This document shows positions 57,632 to 64,000 of a DNA stretch of 64,000 nucleotides, in pieces. This stretch comes from Schlesneria sp. Its GTDB lineage: Bacteria; Planctomycetota; Planctomycetia; Planctomycetales; Planctomycetaceae. Where the stretch lies: the NCBI GenBank assembly GCA_028291515.1, contig JAQGHU010000114.1, positions 1 to 64,000 on the forward strand, in the 5' to 3' direction. The notes under the pieces are model-generated. The model had not been told where the DNA came from. It ran no database searches and saw only the letters and a program-made list of their open reading frames with translations. A program made the position numbers and the translations under genes. Each line of letters opens with the position of its first letter. Within the stretch, counting starts at the first letter, position 1.

Positions 57632-58236
57632 TACTGCACCTGGTCCAGGAGCGACGAATTGCCAACCAACCGTTCGGTGGCCTGGATCCATAACTGGCTG
57701 ACCTTCGTCCGCGAGATATTCAGCACCTGAGCGATTTGCGACTTGGGAATCTCCAGGTAGTAGTGCATCTCAAAGACTTTTCGCTCGTCCTCCTCCAGAG
57801 ATCCGACCCGTTGATGGAATTCATTCCACATTATCAACTGGGCCGGATCGAAAGTCATTTGCGAAGGATCAATCGCATTGGACGTATCAAAGGAATTCAT
57901 CGAACGTTCCTGGTTGAGATGTTTTCCACGTTCAACCATATCGAGCAACACGTGACGAATTTTATGCGCGGCAAGTCGAAAAAAATCTTGAACCGTTTGA
58001 GGTTCGGTCTTTTCAAGTGCTGGCAGCAATCGCATCCAGGTCTCGTTGACGACGCTGTCGACATCGTGAATGAGATGCAGGGCAGGAAACGATTGACCGA
58101 GGATTTTTGCCGTCAACCGGCGTAGTCGCTCCATCGCCCGCTCGAGCAATTCACGGCGAACTTCCGTTCCTTCAAGCGGAAACCGATCAATCAATTGCTG
58201 CAATTCAACACTGGAATCGGCGGGCATGCAAAGCAC
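57631..58236 (-). CDS. ECF-type RNA polymerase sigma factor (planctomycete kinase-linked type)
   Basis: RRLTAKILGQSFPALHLIHDVDSVVNETWMRLL...DFFRLAAHKIRHVLLDMVERGKH...EDERKVFEMHYYLEIPKSQIAQVLNISRTKVSQLW. Confidence 0.87.
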   Translation of the reverse strand: MLCMPADSSVELQQLIDRFPLEGTEVRRELLERAMERLRRLTAKILGQSFPALHLIHDVDSVVNETWMRLLPALEKTEPQTVQDFFRLAAHKIRHVLLDMVERGKHLNQERSMNSFDTSNAIDPSQMTFDPAQLIMWNEFHQRVGSLEEDERKVFEMHYYLEIPKSQIAQVLNISRTKVSQLWIQATERLVGNSSLLDQVQ

Positions 58237-58506
58237 CTGTCTAAACGGGAATCAAGGTCTCGCCGAACTGTCGTTGTGACACGGCACATGACTTTTGCGA
58301 CAGCCTTGCCCGCCATGTGTTTTTGGGATTTTTTCGAAACAGGGCGGAATTGTTGAGCAAATCAACATGGGCGGGATGCTTAGCAATACAGATTCAGTTT
58401 CGCGAATCAAATTCAACGTGAGTCTGATTCGGTTCAGGATGAACAACTGGCGACTCTATGTGGAGTTCGCCACGAACATCCGCATTCGAAAGAAAGAGAG
58501 AGAATC

Positions 58507-58821
58507 ATGAGAAGTTCCATTCTGTTCGGATTGATGGCGATGTCGGCACTCGTGGCCTTCGGTCAAGATGCCCAGGCGAGCTGCTATCGCCGACATTGCG
58601 GTTGGAACCGAGGTTGCGGTGTCTCACGGTGTTACACTCCGACATGCCGCTCAACGTGCTACAGGTCCGCCTGCTACACACCCACTTCCTATTGCTCGCC
58701 CTGCATGACAACAAGTTATGCTCCTGCGAATCCCATCGTGGCGACACCAGTCTGTTCCACCAGTCCGTGCGCTGTCGGCTGCCTGCCACAATGCACGCAA
58801 GTCTACTTTGCGAATCGCTAG
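58507..58821 (+). CDS. Small secreted cysteine-rich protein (104 aa, 13 Cys in the mature part)
   Basis: Purine-rich SD-like 'aagaaagagagagaatc' before ATG; signal peptide MRSSILFGLMAMSALVAFGQDAQA; SCYRRHCGWNRGCGVSRCYTPTCRSTCYRSACYTPTSYCSPC... Confidence 0.7.
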   Translation: MRSSILFGLMAMSALVAFGQDAQASCYRRHCGWNRGCGVSRCYTPTCRSTCYRSACYTPTSYCSPCMTTSYAPANPIVATPVCSTSPCAVGCLPQCTQVYFANR

Positions 58822-58871
58822 GCGTCCAAATCGCCATCTTCCGCGAAGAACTACCGTGAGTTGCAACCGAT

Positions 58872-58910
58872 GATCATCGCCCGACGGGAGTTATCTCCCG
58901 TTGGGTGATC
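58872..58910. terminator. Stem-loop: GATCA-(tcg)-CCCGACGGGAG-TTAT-CTCCCGTTGGG-TGATC
   Basis: Seen: 11-bp stem with one G.U, TTAT loop, plus an extra 5-bp outer stem; lies 50 bp after the Cys-rich ORF. No clear U-tract. Confidence 0.6.
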
Positions 58911-59114
58911 TATCGCCAATTGAATCCCATCAATGATTTCTCCCGGCTTTGCATATTAGCGAAGCGCTTGCGGATTCTCCGCGGCGGGCTCAGGACATGA
59001 CAAAAATGTCATTACTGAGGCGCTGGTTGGCAGTGACTTTTGACAACGTCAACGCAAGTGTAGATCACCATCAAAACGACCTTTCCCAGCCTGATGTGGC
59101 TATGAGGGCAAATC

Positions 59115-60653
59115 ATGCGAGTACAACCATCCGTGATCAAAGCAATCGCGATCGGATTGATTATTGCGGGAATGACACAGGCTGCTTCCGCGCAGCAAGC
59201 ACTCTGGACGACCTATAAAGATGCCGGAGTGCGGCAATATGACGCGGGGAATTATGCGGAGGCCGAGCGATTGATTCGGCTCGCGTTGGACGCGGCTCAG
59301 TCGTTCAATCCTGAGGGACGCCGCGTCGCGTCGACACTGAACGATTTAGCCCGCGTCTATGAAGCTCAAGGGAGATATTCCGACGCGGAGCCGATCTACA
59401 CCCGAGCCCTCGAGATCATGCAAGCTTCTCGCGGGCCGTACGATGCCGAGACGGCGGCGGTCCTCAACAATCTCGCCGCATTTTACAATTGGCTTGGCAA
59501 AGGTGATCAAGTCCTCGAGTTGTTCAAACGCTCCCTAGCAGCGACGGAAGCGCAATACGGTCCTTTTGATTCCAATACGGCATCCATTCTCAACAATCTG
59601 GCCATCGTTTACACCGACTTGGAGAAATTCGACGAAGCCGAGCCACTCTACAAACGGTCCCTGGCGATCGTGCAAGGGCTCTACGGCGCGCAACATCCAG
59701 ATGTCGCAACGCACCTCAGCAATCTGGCCACATTCAACACGATGCAAGGGAAGTTCGACCAGGCCGAGCCTTTGTTCAAACAATCACAAGCGATTCGAGA
59801 AACGATGCTGGGGAAAGAGCATCCTGATACCGCCGAAATCTACAATAACCTCGGTTATCTCTATTATCTGATGGGGAGATACGACCAAGCCGAGTTGTTA
59901 CTCAAGCAATCCGTGACGATCTGGGAAAAAGTTCTTGGACCTGAACACACCTATTTGGGATTCAGCCATAAATCCTTGGGGCTTGTCTATCGGGACACGG
60001 GGAAGCCTGACCTCGCTGCCAAGCATTATGAGCGAGCATTGATGATTTTCGAGAAGTCCTTGGGAGCCAATCACCCGAACGTCGCCAAGATGCTTCAATA
60101 TCTGGCTGAGCTGAACTTCCAACAGGGCAACTACGAATCAGCGGAACCGCTGCTGCTACGCGAATTAGCAATCGTCGAGAAAGCCAACGGACCCGATCGG
60201 GCTCAAGTGACAATTCCTCTCAAAGCCTTGGCAGAATTGAAACGAGCTGAAGGCAAGGACGATGAAGCTAAAGTTTACTTCAAACGAATCTATACCATTC
60301 GCGAACGACTCGTGGCTGTCAATCCGAATGATCGTAATGCTCTGAACGACTTGGCTTGGATGCAGGCGACCTGTCCCGACGACGAATTCCGTGACGCGAC
60401 GAAAGCCTACGACAATGCCAACAAGGCCTATCAATTGGACCGCGGGCAAGGCAGCGTCTACTACAACACACTAGCCGCCGCCTACGCAGAAAACGGAGCC
60501 TACAATCAGGCCCAAGAATGGGCATCCAAGGCGATCGCGCACACGAAGTCTGACAGATCGAAGAAGATCATCAGCGACGGAATCAAACTGTATCAGCAGC
60601 GGACACCCTATCGAGACGACGGAAAGGTCTTGCTGACCCAACGGGCAATCTAG
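59115..60653 (+). CDS. TPR-repeat (kinesin-light-chain/Nephrocystin-like) secreted protein
   Basis: Repeated 42-aa units: LNNLAIVYTDLEKFDEAEPLYKRSLAIVQGLYGAQHPDVATHLSNLATFNTMQGKFDQAEPLFKQSQAIRETMLGKEHPDTA. Confidence 0.92.
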   Translation: MRVQPSVIKAIAIGLIIAGMTQAASAQQALWTTYKDAGVRQYDAGNYAEAERLIRLALDAAQSFNPEGRRVASTLNDLARVYEAQGRYSDAEPIYTRALEIMQASRGPYDAETAAVLNNLAAFYNWLGKGDQVLELFKRSLAATEAQYGPFDSNTASILNNLAIVYTDLEKFDEAEPLYKRSLAIVQGLYGAQHPDVATHLSNLATFNTMQGKFDQAEPLFKQSQAIRETMLGKEHPDTAEIYNNLGYLYYLMGRYDQAELLLKQSVTIWEKVLGPEHTYLGFSHKSLGLVYRDTGKPDLAAKHYERALMIFEKSLGANHPNVAKMLQYLAELNFQQGNYESAEPLLLRELAIVEKANGPDRAQVTIPLKALAELKRAEGKDDEAKVYFKRIYTIRERLVAVNPNDRNALNDLAWMQATCPDDEFRDATKAYDNANKAYQLDRGQGSVYYNTLAAAYAENGAYNQAQEWASKAIAHTKSDRSKKIISDGIKLYQQRTPYRDDGKVLLTQRAI

Positions 60654-60755
60654 CGGCCCACAATCAGCGATTCGTCGTGATCGCGACATCCCTTAAGATA
60701 TGTCCCGCATCCATTGAATGCGGCAATGGGGACGGAGGCCAAACAGGAAAGCGAT

Positions 60756-60829
<74 letters not shown>

Positions 60830-60981
60830 GAATAACTGCATTTGCGGAGTGGCGAACACTCTGCAGGGACGAAGCTTAGCTACTTCTCTCGGTCGTCGCA
60901 ACCGCTGGCGCGAGCTCCAATCACATCGCGATGCGAAATCTTAAAGGCTGACTGCGGCTGACAGTTGTATCGATGGATCGA

Positions 60982-61974
60982 TCAGAACTCGCCCACGATT
61001 TCGCCTCCCGCACGCGTGCTAAGTGCTCGCCAGACGTTTAGATCGATATTTTCACTAATTGTGCGCACGGTGCCGTCCATCAATGCCGAGTTCACGCAAC
61101 CAATGTGGTAACTTCGTGACGTGATTGCCGCGTAGCTTGGGGTGGCGGGAAGAGTTCCTTCTTGCCAACTGTTGTAGTCGCACTGGTCGTAGGTGGTGCC
61201 ACTCACAACACAGGAAACCTTGGCGTTGGGGTTCAGCGTGGCTGTGAAACCGGAATGATGGACCTGACCGTTGGCCCATTCGGTATGCTCGGTGTTTTTG
61301 GCGTTTCCACCCGAGGCAGTCATGTTCGCGGCAACCATCGTGGAAGTACCGGGTATTGTGAGTGACGCTGGGGGAACGTTGCGGTGATAGGGGCTCCACG
61401 CCTTCACTTCAGACACCATCAATGTATTGCTCGACCCATCCGTGATCGCGCTAAATCCGATTTTGGCGTTGGGATAAAACATCCCGTCGCCGCCTTTTCC
61501 GGTTGCAGGATCCCACACGAACCAGGTGCCGTAATTCATTCCATACGTCGTCGGACACAATTTCGGGCTGGTGTCGTCTCGAGTTGTGGCCGCCTTCGCA
61601 TCGCTGGGACAGACGTACGTCGGAATCCGCAACCCATCAATCGCCATCTGACCGCTCCAACCCTTCGACAGATCGATCACATTGAATAGGTTACCTTGGT
61701 CGAGATACGGCAGAATGCGGCCGTGAACCGACCAGGAGCTGCTGGCGACTCCGGATAGCAGAGTCGCACTGGGAGGCACTTGGCCGAAGACATCGAGATA
61801 GTTGTGGACGCTCAATCCGATCTGCTTCAGGTTGTTTTTGCACTGTGTCCGACGGGCCGCTTCTCGGGCCTGTTGCACCGCTGGGAGCAAGAGCGCGATC
61901 AAGACCGCAATGATCGCGATCACGACCAACAGTTCAATTAAAGTAAATCCACAGGAGCGGTTGCGCACTTTCAT
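60982..61974 (-). CDS. DUF1559 domain-containing pseudopilin-like protein
   Basis: Start at 61974: [62 protein letters not shown]-terminal [41 protein letters not shown]. Confidence 0.93.
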   Translation of the reverse strand: MKVRNRSCGFTLIELLVVIAIIAVLIALLLPAVQQAREAARRTQCKNNLKQIGLSVHNYLDVFGQVPPSATLLSGVASSSWSVHGRILPYLDQGNLFNVIDLSKGWSGQMAIDGLRIPTYVCPSDAKAATTRDDTSPKLCPTTYGMNYGTWFVWDPATGKGGDGMFYPNAKIGFSAITDGSSNTLMVSEVKAWSPYHRNVPPASLTIPGTSTMVAANMTASGGNAKNTEHTEWANGQVHHSGFTATLNPNAKVSCVVSGTTYDQCDYNSWQEGTLPATPSYAAITSRSYHIGCVNSALMDGTVRTISENIDLNVWRALSTRAGGEIVGEF

Positions 61975-62266
61975 CAAATTCTTCCCGATCAAATTATAAA
62001 GGAAAAGTAATGTTTCTGATAGTTTTAATGGCAACTTGCATACCACAGCCGGAAATCTAAATTTTCCGTTATATTTCTGCTTCAAGGTCACCCAACGAGA
62101 CGCAACAACGTCGAATAGATCGACATGGCTGTCGAATCGCGCGACATCTCAATCTGCGATTGAATTCCTGGGACGACTAAGCTCAACTGGCCGCCCACGG
62201 CACAAGTAGTCATCGATTCGCGACCCGCTTCAGGTACTTCCGATGCGCCAGGACGACAGAAGTCGA

Positions 62267-62614
62267 ATGCTGCGACGTGATTTCACTCGGCAATTTGTCT
62301 TGGGTGCCGGGCTTTCCGCCGTTCCCCTGACTACGGCCTCGGCCGCCAGTTCAGATGGCCCTCCGGCCCCAAAGTTGCCCGAGGATCCAGCACCGGTCGC
62401 GGCAGAGGTACCACCTGAGGTGCTGCTACTGACCTACCTAGTTCGCCGGTATCCCAGCGACCATCTGGACGAGGTGGCGATCCAAGGCATTTTCCGCGAC
62501 ATTCGTGGCGACGTTGCTCGCGGACGGGCTCTTGCTGAATTCCCGCTGCGCAACTCCGATGAACCAGCGTTCGTGTATAGCGCCTATCGCGCTGCCACCG
62601 TGTCTAACAGCTAA
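62267..62614 (+). CDS. Small hypothetical protein with twin-arginine-like leader, upstream of amidase
   Basis: MLRRDFTRQFVLGAGLSAVPLTTASAASS...; 16 bp before the amidase start. Confidence 0.6.
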   Translation: MLRRDFTRQFVLGAGLSAVPLTTASAASSDGPPAPKLPEDPAPVAAEVPPEVLLLTYLVRRYPSDHLDEVAIQGIFRDIRGDVARGRALAEFPLRNSDEPAFVYSAYRAATVSNS

Positions 62615-62630
62615 GTGCGAGTCCGCTCCC

Positions 62631-64000
62631 ATGCCTGATACGACTTCGCGTGCATTCGCATCGATCCGAGAACTGGCAGCGGACCTGCGCTCGGGAGCCG
62701 TGACATCAGTACAACTGGCAAAGTATTTTCTCGATCGCCTTCAGAAGCACGGGCCAAAGTTCAATGCTGTGGTTCGCGTGACTCATGACGTTGCCTTGGA
62801 TCAGGCTGGGCAGGCCGATGAAGAGCTCAAGCGAGGTCAAGATCGGGGTCTGTTGCACGGAATTCCGTACGCAGTCAAAGATTTGCTGGCTACGAAAGGT
62901 ATTCCGACCTCTTGGGGAGCGGCCCCGCTGAAAGATCAATTGATCGATGAAGATGCTACGGTGGTCGGTCGACTGCGAGCGGCTGGGGCAGTGCTCTGTG
63001 CCAAATTGTCGATGGTCGAACTCGCAGGTGGCTTTGGGTACAAGCAAGCCAATGCCAGCTTCACCGGTCCCGGATTGAATGCCTGGGACAAAACCTGCTG
63101 GTCGGGGGGATCTTCGTCCGGCCCGGGGTCGGCTGTCGGTGCGGGGCTAATTCCATTTGCGATTGGTTCCGAGACATGGGGATCGATCATGACCCCGTCG
63201 GGTTACAACGGCATCGCTGGGCTGCGCCCCACTTACGGACGAGTCAGCCGTCACGGCGCAATGGCTCTCAGTTGGACGATGGACAAGCTCGGCCCCATGT
63301 GCCGCACGGCAGACGATTGTGGCTTGGTCTTGAATGTGATCGCCGGTCCTGATCCGCTCGATCCCACCAGCATTCCGACACCTTGGACGTATGCTCGTGT
63401 CGGGCCGGCCAAGCCAGAAGCCGGTGCACATCGTCGTTTTCGATTCGCCACGCTGGATGTCGACTTTGACAAACTGGAACCCGAGGTCCGCAAGAACTAC
63501 GAGGGTTCGTTGGAGGTTTTGAAACAGATCGGCACGATCGACGCGATCAAACTGCCGGACCTCCCTTATCCGGTCGTGGCTTCAACAATCATCTCTTGCG
63601 AGATGGGCGCGGCGTTCGGGGAATTCATGACCAGTGGCGATGTATGGGAACTGTCGGCTCCTGAGGATCGCTGGGGTGGTTTTTCGAATCTGTTGATTCC
63701 CGCGCGAGACTACATCAATGCTCTGCGAATTCGTGGTCGGATCCAGAAGGAAGTCGACACCGCGATCAAAGATTTCGATGCGATCGTGACGCCGACGCTG
63801 AATACAGAGGCGGGGCCGATCACTCAAAAGTTCACCGAATGGTCGCGCGGCTTTGTCAGCACCGAGATCAGCGGTGCGGCGAACGCGGCTGGTTTGCCCG
63901 GCATTACGGTTCCAAACGGCTTCGGAGCACGGGGCCTACCGACAGGATTGGAATTTACGAGCCGCGCTCTGTCTGAGAACTCCATTCTCGAAGCTGCCGT
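62631..64000 (+). CDS. Amidase-signature family enzyme (GatA-like), truncated by the window end
   Basis: Open from ATG 62631 to the window edge: GIPYAVKDLLATKGIPTSWG (Lys), CWSGGSSSGPGSAVGAGLIPFAIGSETWGSIMTPSGYNGIAGLRPTYGRVS (Ser-cisSer-Lys triad). Not in the ORF track because there is no stop in the window. Confidence 0.9.
   Translation, partial: MPDTTSRAFASIRELAADLRSGAVTSVQLAKYFLDRLQKHGPKFNAVVRVTHDVALDQAGQADEELKRGQDRGLLHGIPYAVKDLLATKGIPTSWGAAPLKDQLIDEDATVVGRLRAAGAVLCAKLSMVELAGGFGYKQANASFTGPGLNAWDKTCWSGGSSSGPGSAVGAGLIPFAIGSETWGSIMTPSGYNGIAGLRPTYGRVSRHGAMALSWTMDKLGPMCRTADDCGLVLNVIAGPDPLDPTSIPTPWTYARVGPAKPEAGAHRRFRFATLDVDFDKLEPEVRKNYEGSLEVLKQIGTIDAIKLPDLPYPVVASTIISCEMGAAFGEFMTSGDVWELSAPEDRWGGFSNLLIPARDYINALRIRGRIQKEVDTAIKDFDAIVTPTLNTEAGPITQKFTEWSRGFVSTEISGAANAAGLPGITVPNGFGARGLPTGLEFTSRALSENSILEAA

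Overview
This 64 kb window looks like a planctomycete chromosome segment. Supporting signs are an LEPR-XLL-type N-terminus, DUF1549/DUF1553 + DUF1501, DUF1583 and DUF1559 genes, and an ECF sigma/Ser-Thr kinase pair. It has three main blocks. (1) 0.2-19.3 kb: a giant 2886-aa minus-strand protein with an LEPR-XLL-like N-terminus, tandem TIG/IPT domains, GS-rich linkers, a T/S/D-rich stalk, a pretoxin region, a Hint autoprotease and a C-terminal colicin-D-like tRNase. A colicin-D-type immunity gene follows with an ATGA overlap. Next to it are a GAF-HlyD adaptor, a truncated SecA-like ATPase, a PqqD-like/M50 protease/HlyD fusion, a second HlyD adaptor and a TolC-like protein. I propose this set as a candidate undescribed SecA2/M50/HlyD/TolC export system whose cargo is the giant toxin. 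(2) 19.8-52.9 kb: DUF1549/1553 + DUF1501, an EF-hand protein, then a long co-directional MoxR/DUF58/BatA/VWA cluster. That cluster is interleaved with eight divergent paralogs of one uncharacterised secreted family (~260-297 aa) and also holds a DUF1583 giant, a BlaI/BlaR1-WD40 pair and a caspase/legumain-like protein that seems to lack its catalytic Cys. (3) 53-64 kb: a kinase-nSTAND-FGE fusion coupled to an ECF sigma factor, a Cys-rich secreted miniprotein, a TPR protein, tRNA-Arg(UCG), a DUF1559 pseudopilin-like protein, and an amidase cut off by the window end. All family calls come from reading motifs by eye; no database search was run.
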